Assembly: GCA_928212115.1 (NCBI GenBank)
Contig: CAKMRJ010000001.1
Span: 369,099,147-369,163,146 of the forward strand
Origin: Lactuca virosa
Lineage: Eukaryota; Streptophyta; Magnoliopsida; Asterales; Asteraceae
Reading direction: 5' to 3'
Length of the DNA: 64,000 nt
The notes under the pieces are model-generated. The model was not told the origin of the DNA. It made no database searches and was given only the letters and a program-made list of their open reading frames with translations. Both the position numbers and the translations under genes were made by a program. Position 1 is the stretch's first letter, and every line of letters starts with the position of its first letter. This document shows, in pieces, positions 10,729-21,859 of this stretch.

Positions 10729-10792
<64 letters not shown>
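10729..10792. repeat. (TA)n microsatellite
   Basis: About 32 uninterrupted TA units within the 5' untranslated part of hAT-1. Confidence 0.95.
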
Positions 10793-10796
<4 letters not shown>

Positions 10797-11127
10797 TTTT
10801 ATAGTAAAACAAGAAATCAAGAATATTATTATATATGTTATCACTTATCAATATTTAGAATAATCGAATTCATTCAATTTCATTCAACATTTATATATCT
10901 AGTTTGTTTTTTGTTCTAGTATTGAGAATTCAGTCAATGACTATTGTCTAATTTATGTTATAAGAAATTAAATGTTATCAGAAATTGAATGTATTTATAA
11001 TATATGTTATCAGGAATTCAATGTTGAATTTGAATACTTTATGTCTTTATACCTGAATGAATAGATTATCATAATCAATTTATCAGATTTATACTTGAAT
11101 GGTATCTGAAATTTGAATGAATGTTGA

Positions 11128-13206
11128 TTGTTGAATGTTGAACTTTTAGTGATAAAGTCTAAACAACCATCCGGTAGTCAAAAACGTAAAAAAAGAAAAC
11201 TAGATGAAGAAAAGAGAAAGGTTGACGTCGGTGCCCTAGATAAATTTATCTATAGACAACCTGTTGAAGAGCACGTTGAAGAGCACGTTGAAGAGCATGT
11301 TGAAGAGCAAGAGCATGTAGAAGTAGAAGTAGAAGATGTAGAAAAGCAAGAGCACATTAAAGAGCTTGTTGATATATGTGATCCAAGAAGGTGGGAAAAA
11401 CTTAATTATGATGAGATTAAACTTTTGGTCGAGAAAGGTCCTAAAAGAGATACTAGTATTATCTATGGTCCCTACGATAAATTTGGTAGACAATTTTCCG
11501 CAGCTTTATATACTAGAACTTTATCAAATTTGGAGAAGCGTGATAGAGAATGGCTGGTATATTCGTAAGAGCAAGACAAAATATTTTGTTTCTGTTGTAA
11601 AGTGTTTAGAAAAGGGATTTCAAAAGGTAAATTGGATGGTGAAGGTTATGCAGATTGGCACCATGTTACCACTAGGGTTAAAGAACATGAAATTTCCTTA
11701 GATCATCTTACAAATACGAGTAAGTGGTTTGATATGCGTAAAAGATTAAACTTGAACGAAACAATTGATAAAGTTCAATACGAGCAATTCAAGAAAGAAA
11801 GAGATTACTGGAAAAAAGTCATTTTGAGAATCATCGCAGTAGTGAAGTTTCTTAGTAAACATAATTTAGCATTTCGTGGATCCAATGAAAAGTTGTATCA
11901 AAAGGTAACTATAAATTGTTTTTTTTTGTTCCAATTCCATCAAATACCTTTCAGTTAATTATGATGCTTGATTCCACTTCTTATTTGTTAATTATATTTA
12001 ATAGGTAATGGGAAGTTTTTGGGTGTCATTGAAATGTTGGAAGAGTTTGACCCAATTATCAAAGAGCATGTGCGGCGGATCACAAGTGACGGGCTTCATG
12101 TGCATTATCTTGGCCACACGATCCAAAATGAACTAATACTTTTGATAGCTCAAGAGATTAAAAAGGAACTTATCAAGAGGATAAAGGAAGCAAAGTAGTA
12201 CTCAATCGTACTTGATTGTACTCCTCATTCAAGTCACCAAGAACAGATGACTATAATAGTGAGGTATTTAAAGTTATCATATAATTTTGTTACTGTCGAG
12301 GAGTCCTTTTAGGTTTTTTGAATGTTGATGATACCACTGGAAAATGACTATTTGATATTACACTTGAGGAGTTAAAGTCTCTTGGTCTTGAAATTGATGA
12401 TATGCGTGGTCAAGGCTATGATAATGGAGCAAACATGAAAAGAAAACACCAAAGAGTGCAAAAGATATTTTTAGATATAAATCCTAGAGCATTTTACACT
12501 CCTTGTGGTTGCCATTCTCTCAATCTAACATAATGTGATATGGCTAACAAATGTGTTAAAGGAAAAAACTTTTTTGGATTCATCCAACGCATTTATACTA
12601 TCTTTGCAAATTCTACTAAGAGGTGGGGAATTTTGAAATATAATGTTAAATCTTGGAGTCTTAAGTCATTGTGTCAAACTTGTTGGGAAAGTCGGGCTGA
12701 GAGTGTAAAGGCTATAAAACAACAACTTGTGGATGTACGGGAAGCTTTACTTCAAGTTGGAGAAAATGATAATGATGTTGCAATTGCAAGTGAAGCAACT
12801 TCACTAGCAGAAAAAGAACTTAGTGACTTTGAATTTTTGGTATCAACTGTTATTTGGTAACCATGTGAATATTGTAAGTAAGAAGTTACAATCAAAGGAT
12901 ATGCATCTTGATAATGCTATTACAAAAATAAACAAATTGATTGGGTACTTCAAGGATTATAGAGAAACTGGTTTTTCAAAAGCGATTGTTGAAGCTAAGG
13001 AGAATGCTATTGAAATGGGTATTAATCCAATATTTCCACAAAAACGTTTGATTGAAAGGAAAAAAAAGATCTGATGAGAGTTCAAGTAGGGAAGAAGTTT
13101 CATTTACACCTGAAGAGAATTTCAGAGTCAATTATATCTTGTACATTGTTGATCAAGCCAGTTCTTTTCTTGAGACAAGATTTGAACAATTCAAAGAGTA
13201 TGACAA
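11128..13206 (+). pseudogene. zf-TTF hAT transposase, N-terminal and central part
   Basis: A lysine/arginine-rich start (KRKKRKLDEEKRK) is followed by an HVEE repeat, the DPRRW segment, YGPYDKFGRQF (TTF-type zinc-finger lead-in), WLVYSKEQDKIFCFCCKVF, and a HLTNTSKW segment. It then shows a probable intron near 11906-12004, FDPIIKEHVRRI, the YSIVLDCTPHSSHQEQM catalytic region with its Asp, GQGYDNGANM, and CGCHSLNLT. Stop codons after EAK (12196), after DDTTGK, after SLNLT, and frame changes near 11560, 12850 and 13070 make it non-functional. The reading runs into the inserted LTR at 13207 and resumes at 16184. The transposase would excise elements with matching termini. Confidence 0.8.
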
Positions 13207-13693
13207 TGTGACATCCCCAAATTTCACGGCCAAAAAAGACCGGTTTGTTTATGCTTTATTTTAAAATCAGAGTAATCATTTAAATAAAACTATTGCGGAA
13301 TTTGTTCCCAAAACAAAATATGATACGAATTTATCAAAAGCATTTCTTAAAGAAATGTATTTTCATTATATCACAAAAATCTCGGGATGTCATGTTCCGA
13401 TACAGACCAAAAGCATAAACAGATCAAAATAGACCTTACAACCGTTATTTATAACTACTGGCCTATAATCCATTATCTCTCGTCATGTCAACCAACTTAT
13501 GCTCTTGAGCCACTACCTGTAATACAAAGAAAACTGAGTGGGTCAGGCTTGGGAGCCTGGTGAGCATATAGGGTTTTCAACCCACAATAATACAATTATT
13601 ATATTCAATCATCAAACAATCAACCCAATTACCCATCCCCATTATCTTCTTTATTTCTTAAGGTTTTACCCTAAGAATCAACTATCCTTCATT

Positions 13694-14059
13694 CAGTGGC
13701 GGAACTAATGTGTTGGTAGGGGTAGCACGTGCTACCCCTCATTTACTCCCCACATGTAGTGAAAAATTGAAATTTGTTAGATAGATATTTCAAGTGTGAA
13801 CCTGTGAAATCAAGTATGCTCCGATAAAGGTTAAATTAAAAAACCATCTTATCATTTAGTAGCCCATTGAATAGAAGAAATGGCCCACTAATTAATAAAT
13901 AAAGATGGAGTGTGACAGTGTGTACCAATTAACCCAACTCAACAACAAATTAATTCAACGCTAAAGCTATATGTAATGAAATTGTATTTTAAGAATAGGT
14001 TAATGAAGATATTAAATGTAAAATTTTTACATTAGTTTGATATATCTAATGAAGACATA

Positions 14060-14103
<44 letters not shown>

Positions 14104-14158
14104 TTTATAAGGACTTTTTTTGTGCAACCCCTTACAAAAGTTTCTGGTTCCGCCACTG
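13694..14158. mobile_element. hAT-type MITE with TSD CCTTCATT
   Basis: Terminal inverted repeats CAGTGGCGGAAC at both ends (right end read as reverse complement), and a perfect 8-bp duplication CCTTCATT at 13686-13693 and 14159-14166. The 465-bp body has no coding capacity and holds a GGTAGCACGTGCTACC palindrome near 13721 and a TA array at 14063-14101. Its termini resemble those of the autonomous-type hAT-2 at 21558-26550. Confidence 0.93.
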
Positions 14159-14220
14159 CCTTCATTCATTCATTCCTAAGGATTGACCTAAGGAATTGAC
14201 ACAAATCCATTGCTACATAA

Positions 14221-14420
14221 GGCGCATCTGCCAACTTTATCCTTTAAGCGCCTCTGCCAGGATTACGACATTCACTATTAGGCGCATCTGCCAACATTAT
14301 CCTTTAAGCGCATCTGCCAGGATTACGACATTCACTATTAGGCGCATCTGCCAACATTATCCTTTAAGCGCATCTGCCAGGATTATGACATTCACTATTT
14401 GGTGCATATGACAATATTAT
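14221..14420. repeat. 60-bp tandem repeat, 3.3 copies
   Basis: Units begin GGCGCATCTGCCAAC at 14221, 14281 and 14341 with a partial fourth at 14401. Each unit contains GCGCATCTGCCA twice, so it is itself a degenerate duplication. Confidence 0.95.
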
Positions 14421-14581
14421 TCTTAATCATCTTTCATACCTCATCATTTATCTACCCATGTTTTCCCCAACATATTTGTAGATATAAAATACATATACAG
14501 TTTAACTTATTTAAAACATGTACCAAACATTGCATTCAACACCCATCTCAAATAAACAAACAACTTATTAACACATATCAC

Positions 14582-15103
14582 GTATTTTATAGCAAATACT
14601 TCATATTTATGTGGTGGAAGAAAGTGACTACACACTCACATAATTTATATAAAATACTTCATATCTATGTGTAAGAAGAAAGTGACTACACACTCACATA
14701 ATTTATATAAAATACTTCATATCTATGTGTAAGAAGAAAGTGACTACACACTCACATAATTTATATAAAATACTTCATATCTATGTGTAAGAAGAAAGTG
14801 ACTACACACTCACATAATTTATATAAAATACTTCATATATATGTGTAAGAAGAAAGTGACTACACACTCACATAATTTATATAAAATACTTCATATCTAT
14901 GTGTAAGAAGAAAGTGACTACACACTCACATAATTTGTATAAAATACTTCATATCTATGTGTAAGAAGAAAGTGACTACACACTCACATAATTTATATAA
15001 AATACTTCATATCTATGTATAAGAAGAAAGTGACTACACACTCACATAATTTATATAAAATACTTCACATCTATGTGTAAGAAGAAAGTGACTACACACT
15101 CAC
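14582..15103. repeat. 58-bp tandem repeat, 9 copies
   Basis: Each unit ends GACTACACACTCAC, at 14639, 14697, 14755 and so on every 58 bp to 15103. Copies differ by a few substitutions; the first is the most diverged. It lies downstream of the minus-strand LTR promoter, inside the predicted transcript. Confidence 0.95.
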
Positions 15104-15365
15104 CTGATAAGACGATGATCGGACAGCACCTCGTCTATTAAAATAATATTTTCCGATAAAACCGGGACGTTTTCTCCAAAACCGGGCTTTACGCGAGCAG
15201 AGTCTCGGCTCGTAAACTTTACTTCTCGGGATCCTCGGGGCTTCGGGACTTGCTTCGGGTGTCGGGAATGATATTGGGGCTTCGGGGTATTTCTTGCACG
15301 CAAAATGATGCAAAAATGAGAGAGAAATGAAGAAATTTGGCAAAAAGATCGGCAGCCCTAGACTT

Positions 15366-15478
15366 CTATTTATAGGGGCTGAAACCCCGAGTTACGCTGG
15401 GCGTAACCCCAAATTACGTTGGACGTAATCCTCCGTCGACATGTAAGCTGGGCGTACAAAGATCTACGCGGGGCGTAG
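15366..15478 (-). promoter_or_regulatory. LTR promoter: TATA box and GTTACGCTGGGCGTAAC motifs
   Basis: CTATAAATAG (minus strand, 15366-15375) is preceded on that strand by two interrupted palindromes, GTTACGCTGGGCGTAAC (15391-15407) and ATTACGTTGGACGTAAT (15413-15429), and by further decayed copies to about 15478. The gap from TATA to the first motif is 15 bp. Confidence 0.65.
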
Positions 15479-16183
15479 TTCGGATAAGCTTTGGTATGCG
15501 TGCCACGAACTTCAAAAATTCATAACTTTCGCATACGAGGTCCGTTTTCGACGTTCTTTATATCCACGCGTAGGTGAGATTATGCTCTACAACTTTCATT
15601 TAGACTCCGTCGAAAAATTTTGACTTTATTTTTATTATATTATTTTTAGTAGGTCGGGACAGGAAAACTCCGTTATAAAATCATAACTTCTTCATCCGAC
15701 GTCCGTTTTCGTCTGTGTTTTTACCGTTGGACTACCAACGACGAGATCTTCGATTCTCGTTTAGATTGTTTTGGCCAAATATCACTCGATCTCAATTTCG
15801 AGATTTGGGCCGTATACCGCTAAGTCGAAACTTAGAAAAATCATAACTTCCTCATACGGAGTCAGATTTAGACGTTCTTTTCATGCACACTCTCGGTTTA
15901 ACAAACTCTACGACTTTCGTTTAGACCACTAAGGCTAAATATCGCTCTATCGTAAATTCACTATTTACGTCGCGCTGTGTCGTGTCGCATCTGTCGCGAA
16001 ACTTCGATAGGTCATAACTTCTTCGTTATAACTCGGATTCCGGCGTTCTTTATATGTACGTAATCCTTGTAACATATACTACAACTTAGTTAAGATTACT
16101 CCTTCTAAATAATATTGCATCAAAAAGTCATTTTTGACGTTTAACGTCTCTAAATTGACTAGCCCGGATCTACGGGCGTTACA

Positions 16184-16654
16184 GACAAAGTATTTGGTTT
16201 TTTATTTCCACATAATTTGAGGGGAATTGAAGATAAAGATCTTAAGTCGTATTGTCATCGTCTTGAAAGTGCACTCAAGTTTGAAGAAAGATCGGATATT
16301 GATGCCGAGGAATTTTATACGGAGTTGAAATTATTTGAGGCATTGGAAACCAATGAATTTAGCAACCCTATAGATGTTTTGAAGTTTTTGAAAGAACTTG
16401 ATTATTTCCCAAGTGCATGCATTGCATATAGAATATTATTGACTATTCATGTAACGGTCGCATCTGTAGTAAGAAGTTTTTCAAAATTGAAGTTTCTGAA
16501 ATCTTACTTACGCTCCACAATGACCCAAGAAAGACTTAGCGGTTTGGCGATGAAATCTATCGAGAACGAACTCTTAGAGAGTATAGACTACGAAGATTTG
16601 ATCAACCAATTTGCAATCAAGAATGGTAGAAGAGCTTCACGGATCGTTGGTTAG
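16184..16654 (+). pseudogene. hAT-1 transposase, C-terminal dimerisation domain
   Basis: It continues the transposase after the solo LTR, with open frame to the TAG at 16652. The hAT dimerisation domain is clear: YFPSACIAYRILLTI, VASVVRSFSKLKFLKSYLR, the MTQERLSGLA segment, and a final SIENELLESIDYEDLI helix ending a few residues before the stop. The domain mediates transposase multimerisation. This part has no internal stop, unlike the upstream part. Confidence 0.85.
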
Positions 16655-16844
16655 CTGTTACGATATGTAATTACTTATTAAAATACTATGATTTTGCTAT
16701 GTTTATTGATATAAAGTTTATTGTCATTTTAATAAAAAAAAATTAGTTTACGTAATTTAATTCGTTACACGTTAAGGCCTAAGTGCTTTTTTTATTCGCC
16801 TCGTCCTGGACATTTGAATCCTCAGGACCGGCCCTGGGTAAACT

Positions 16845-16883
16845 AGTATAAACAGTAACCTGTGTTGATGTTCTTTATTGATT

Positions 16884-16964
<81 letters not shown>

Positions 16965-16982
16965 AACATATCTTGTGGTGGG

Positions 16983-17045
<63 letters not shown>

Positions 17046-17513
17046 AACATATCTTGTGGTGGGTTGAGGCGGTCATGCTTTGTGCGGTAGGCCAAGATAC
17101 TCGGGCGAGCTAGCGGTGTGTTGTAGGCCAGGTGCAGACCAACTATACGTTGTAGGCTCAGGAGAGCGGTCCAAATGTACTGCAGGTCTCGCAAGGCGAT
17201 CCAGTCTGAAGGCTCATGTGCGCATGCATTATATGTATATTGTGGTGTGTGGTATTTTTGGAGAACTCACCAAGCTTTGACTTACAGTTTTGGTTTAAAT
17301 ATTTTTTAGGTACTTCCGATAATCGTGGTAAGGCGAATGCGTGACAGTACACACACTCATCAACAACATTGGAGTTCCACGTTTATTATATTATTCGGGT
17401 TTTCAAATAATTGTATCTTGAACAAATGTGTCTTCTAAACTTGAGTTTTTATGAAAACTGTGTTTTACCTTAATTAAAAATAAAAATTTTGTTTTTGAAA
17501 ATGGGACGTTACA
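16845..17513 (+). mobile_element. 3' part of a gypsy LTR, with duplicated TA-array block
   Basis: From about 17063 to its end GGGACGTTACA (17513) this matches the layout of the solo LTR at 6532-8478: GGAACTCACYAAGCTT, a TTAGGTACTTC block, and GGCGAA.GCGTGA in the same order and spacing. The 5' part is missing or replaced by TA arrays at 16887-16961 and 16984-17042. The block TGTCAACATATCTTGTGGTG follows each array (16961 and 17042), so array and flank were duplicated together. Confidence 0.6.
16887..17042. repeat. Two (TA)n arrays separated by a 22-bp duplicated block
   Basis: About 37 TA units, then the 22-bp block, then about 29 TA units, then the block again. Several open frames of alternating Tyr-Ile over it are repeat artefacts. 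Confidence 0.95.
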
Positions 17514-20045
17514 TGACTATCGGTTGTGTTTTAATAAAAATGATTACAAGACACTTTTAGTTAGATGTGACAAGGGCGATGATGGTGTTCGTTTTCATTT
17601 AATTGATAAAAATCGTAATCGCTAGTATTTTAAAACAAAAATAAAAAGTTGGTTTTATTATTAGACTAGGTTACAACTTGTGGAAACCACGGATAAGAAA
17701 AGAAAAACAAGTTTGATAATTAAAAAGGGTAATGAAAAATCAAAGATTTGTCCTTGATGCAACCTATAAAAAAATCCCAATCAATCAATAAAATTAAAAA
17801 AAATACACAATATAAAATGAAAAAACAAATCAACCAAAACAACCACAAACAAACAATTGGTCATTCATTGATAGTTAATACTTTCTCTCCTTCAGAGATA
17901 TTAGTTCTTTATCGGCTAGTTCTTTAAGATCAAATGCTTCACTTGTTGACAAAACTCTTTAGATGTGAATAAATATTTCCATAACCAGCCCTATCAAATG
18001 ACTAAAATTAAATTTACAACTCTTCAATAAGTCATCATAAGAAGAGAACCTGAAAAGCAGATTTGCGAATACTCCTACATGGTTAAACTTTTTACATAAA
18101 TTGTGGCATCTAAAAATAAAACACTAAAACAGTAAAGTAATGTGAAAAAAAGCCACACAAAATTGTTTTAATTTTAAAAAAAATAAAAAAAAATAAAAAA
18201 ATAAACATATTTTTTTAATCCAAATGTGAGACGGATTTCAGTTCGGATTTTTGCATTCAAATAATTTTTAACATTTGAAGAAAAAAACAAACATTATTTT
18301 TGTTATAAAAGAGACATATTCTTCACTCCTAATTGATAAGAATGGTCAAAACTTGCCAACAAAGATAGCTGAGTTATGTATGTGGTAGTGACACCAACAC
18401 ATATCCATTTAAGAATTGTCAAACCTACATAAAAAAGAAACATAGTATTCACTCCTAATTGATAATTACTTATTTACCCCCCAACTAAACAAATTTAGAT
18501 ACTTTTTCCTACTTCTGTGTCATTTCATTTATTACATCCTTTGAAAATAGGAACTTGAAGGCCTCAATACCATCAAAAGTTATTATTACTTCAAATGGCA
18601 AAAGCAAGCAAAGTGTAGTACAGGAGGCTGTCATAGTAGTAAAAAAGAAAGTAAGATGTCATTTTACCTGTCTGAGAGATGAAAGATACCACAACAAAAG
18701 TCTTTCCATCATCATTTGCTGACAACAGTCTATAGTCTATATTGTATTGTTTAACTGGTAGCTAAAAAGTTGAATTATTAAAATTTAAAACATTTTCTTT
18801 CGGCTTGTTAAACTTCCACAGAAACAAAGCACGATCCACATATCTGTGAAACACTGAAACATAATGTCATATTAATCATCACATGGTCACATGTTTGACT
18901 GGAATGTCAATATGATTTACTCAGTTGAGTGCCAGTCTAGTTCATAAATCCCAAAAATTTATATCTACATCTTATAAAAGCTATAATTTAATATTTTTTC
19001 TCAATGACTAAAATATGCTTTTATAACAACACTCGACTATCGATAATGTCCTTGAACGTGCTGATCCTTTATCGGACAGGTGGGATTACAACTACTTTGC
19101 TATCTCTTGATTTCAACCCGAATTATAACATACATAAGATAGTTTTATAGGAGTTCGGATATGAAAATCAAAAGAAGATTTTTTTTTTTTGGATTTGTGA
19201 TTACTTTAGGATAGAGACTTGTAGACTGTTCTTTGACAAAGACGTGGGTGGTAATTAGTGATTAAGTTAATTATAAACTTCTAACATAAGCCCTTTACAT
19301 TGATTTTGAAATGACATACATGTCGAATGATAGTATGTACCATTGTTGTGCAATTTACCATTTCTTTCAAGCCCAAAAGTAACTTAGCTACCTTAAATCA
19401 AACCAATCAGTTAACTAAAAACCACAACGGAATAATTTTGTGGTTTGTGATGCCAAATCTACAAAAAAAACACTGCGGAAAATTAATATATGGGACCAAA
19501 TAATAGCTACCAAATTGATATGTGATAGAAACTGATAATTCTAATTCTATTTTGTAGGAACAGGGAAATTGGTGCCAAGAAGTCTGACATATATCTATTG
19601 TAGAGTATAGAACTATCAAAATTTGATAATTTTAAAAACATATTGAATGAAATGAAATTATTATCGTATTGATGAAGGTAAAATCATTCCTATGTTCTTT
19701 ATAGATTAAAAAGATGAATATAAAGGCTCAAAGCTTTAGCACACAATACAACAAAATTACGAAGAAATGTCCTAATTCGTACAAAAAAAACAAATAAATA
19801 AACGATTTTTTCAGATTAGGATTAGGTAGTAGCACCTTATCAAAATTTCCATCATTCTCATAATGATTCTAGATGGCGGCTTTCTGATAAACCTCCTGGG
19901 AAGCGCTTTTTAAGGACACCGATGATCTAAACGTTTCGAAAACCAAATAACAACCTTGATGTTGAATACGACGAAATGCTAAACATTTTGCTAAAAAAAT
20001 AACCCTAAACATTTAAATCACCAAAAATGTTCAAAATAACATGAT
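17514..20045. other. AT-rich stretch with no recognised feature
   Basis: I looked for open frames, terminal repeats and tandem arrays and saw none that I can support. Short homopolymer-rich parts occur near 18175-18215 and 19175. This may be old single-copy intergenic DNA or very decayed TE sequence. Confidence 0.5.
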
Positions 20046-20417
20046 CTATTCAAAACTAAAACCCAAAGAGAGAACGGGGCGGGGATAGAAAGAGACAAAA
20101 TCGAAACAGACCTGTTCTAGCAGTAAATACCTTAGGTCGTTCTTGAATTTTGCTTTGTGTTGGAGCTTCATCGAACAAAATTGATAAATGTTGGCGTTAG
20201 GGTTTAGAGAAATAGGGAGAGAGATGGAAGAGAGTTTGAATTCAATATTTGAAATTCGAATTGTTGATTTTCGAGTTGTGGATGGATGATGTAGCAGGAA
20301 TTGAGGATTTATTGCTGATTTTATGGGATCCACTGTTATGAAATTGAATGAAGAGGTGAACGAGAAGGGCATATTTGGTATTTTACTTTGAAATTTAGAA
20401 GCGGGAAGAGATGACAC
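20046..20417 (-). CDS. Possible first exon or gene fragment, unrecognised
   Basis: On the minus strand there is a 124-codon open frame. Its upstream half looks more like a 5' untranslated leader: CT-rich (CTCTCTCCCT) followed by the telo-box AAACCCTAA near 20205, a feature common in plant leaders. A short coding start MKLQHKAKFKNDLRYLLLEQ from an ATG near 20170 runs to a plausible GT donor after CAG. No downstream exon was identified and I do not recognise the peptide. It could be a first exon of a real gene, a captured fragment, or chance. Confidence 0.2.
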   Translation of the reverse strand: MSSLPASKFQSKIPNMPFSFTSSFNFITVDPIKSAINPQFLLHHPSTTRKSTIRISNIEFKLSSISLPISLNPNANIYQFCSMKLQHKAKFKNDLRYLLLEQVCFDFVSFYPRPVLSLGFSFE

Positions 20418-21549
20418 GTGGAAAAAACTACTCTTTTTATTAGAATAGGAGATTCAATTAAAAGTTTAACGACTTTTTATTTTTATTTTATTTTTTTATT
20501 TATTTTTGGAATTATTGATTTTAAATCATTTTCCTTTATATTTATAGTCTTAACCCCTCACCAACAATGTTTATAACATTTATGGTCCTCAATAAAGTTA
20601 ATTGAGTCACATATGGCCAATCACTAGGTTTTTGTCTAATTTACTATTTTAGCCCTAGTTTACTTATTCGACCGACATAACTTTTTATTTCAATTTAGTT
20701 TAAATTCAAAATTCACAACTTATTAATATTTAATTATTAATACTAATTTGGTTATTCTATTTTACTAAAAAAATTTACTAAATATGCTAGAAAAAATCTA
20801 AATCCAACATGGGATGTTATTATTATATCACATTGAATATATTAAAACACAAAGACAAGGCAAAAATATCAAAATTGAAAACTTTCTTTAAGAAATCCAA
20901 ATTCTTGGTCATCACAAACACCATATAGGTTTATCTGTGGTGATTTCAAGGCATGATTTATGACTTCATGTTTGTACGGGGTATTAGTCGTGGTGCGCGT
21001 AAGATGGTTTGAACGCCTTCATTAGGAAGACCATTCTTTCTGGGAAAAAACACCATATATTTGACCCCTATCTCTAACACTCATCTCATACTAATATGAT
21101 ATTACAAATTTGAATGGTTGATCAAATTTAAATCGTTAATCTTACACTATCTTATAAAGCATATTAATCTTATCTTAAATTTTAAGAAGTATAAGATACG
21201 AAACTTTTTATACAAATCAATTATACATAAATAAATCATTAATACTTGCTAAAAATTTAACGACTTGAATTAATGAATGTTATTAAGAAATTTAATTTAG
21301 AGCAAAATAACAATTTTAAAATATTAAATTCATGTACATAAATTAATTTAGATTTCTTAAACTAGACATCGATATTGACTAATTAATATCAAATGTATAA
21401 ACAAACAATATAAATATAAAGTCTAAACATAAATATTTTATTTATTAAAAGTGGTAATTTTTATTAGATAATAACTAATAATAAAATCTAATAATTATTT
21501 CCCGTAAGAAAACTATTCGCCAAAAGATATATTTATCGTCATCGCTTTG
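20418..21549. other. AT-rich stretch with no recognised feature
   Basis: No coding or repeat structure could be supported. It ends at the 8-bp target duplication of hAT-2 (TGCGGGCA, 21550-21557). Confidence 0.5.
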
Positions 21550-21859
21550 TGCGGGCACAGGGGCGGAGCTAGAATTTAAGAATAAGGGGGGCTAAAAGTC
21601 TCACATCATAATAATATATTAAAATATAATGTTATATAAACATGTCTCCATTAACCTCAATCCTAAAAAAAAAAGTAATAGGTTTAAAATTTTAAATGAA
21701 TAAATAACAAAGAATTTAAAACTTGTCTCCATTAACCTCGATCTTAAAAAAAATCAACTAACTACATGAATCAACTCACATTCATCCATTAACCCGTGAG
21801 TATTAAAATAATAAGTTAGAACATATATACATATGGTTCATTTTAGAAAATTAGATGGT

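Larger units (their letters stand above)
13207..16183 (-). mobile_element. LTR-type solo element with TSD GACAA inside hAT-1
   Basis: It starts TGTGACATCCCC and ends GGGCGTTACA, with a perfect 5-bp duplication GACAA at 13202-13206 and 16184-16188. The TATA-like box CTATAAATAG reads on the minus strand (15366-15375), so transcription would run leftwards. No gag or pol is present, so it is a solo LTR of about 2.5 kb once the nested MITE (13694-14158) is removed. Two tandem arrays (60 bp and 58 bp units) lie inside it. It splits the transposase reading exactly at the duplication. Confidence 0.85.
10262..16836 (+). mobile_element. hAT transposon 1 (complete ends, dead)
   Basis: The left end CATGCCCGGTGAAG and the right end ACCGGCCCTG (reverse complement CAGGGCCGGT) agree at 8 of the first 10 positions, with a further shared CAGGAC..AGG block inside. 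Flanking 8-bp sequences AGTAGACT and GGTAAACT match at 6 of 8, the duplication length typical of hAT. The interior encodes a broken zf-TTF/hAT transposase on the plus strand. The element contains a reversed solo LTR at 13207-16183, so its original length was about 3.6 kb, normal for the group. Confidence 0.75.

Noticed and set aside
14221..15103. Regular arrays with 58-60 bp period suggesting a CRISPR-like array
   Set aside because: The whole unit repeats with no variable spacers, the setting is a plant LTR, and there are no cas genes. They are tandem repeats.
16862..17194. Several frames of alternating Tyr-Ile
   Set aside because: Translation of TA dinucleotide arrays.
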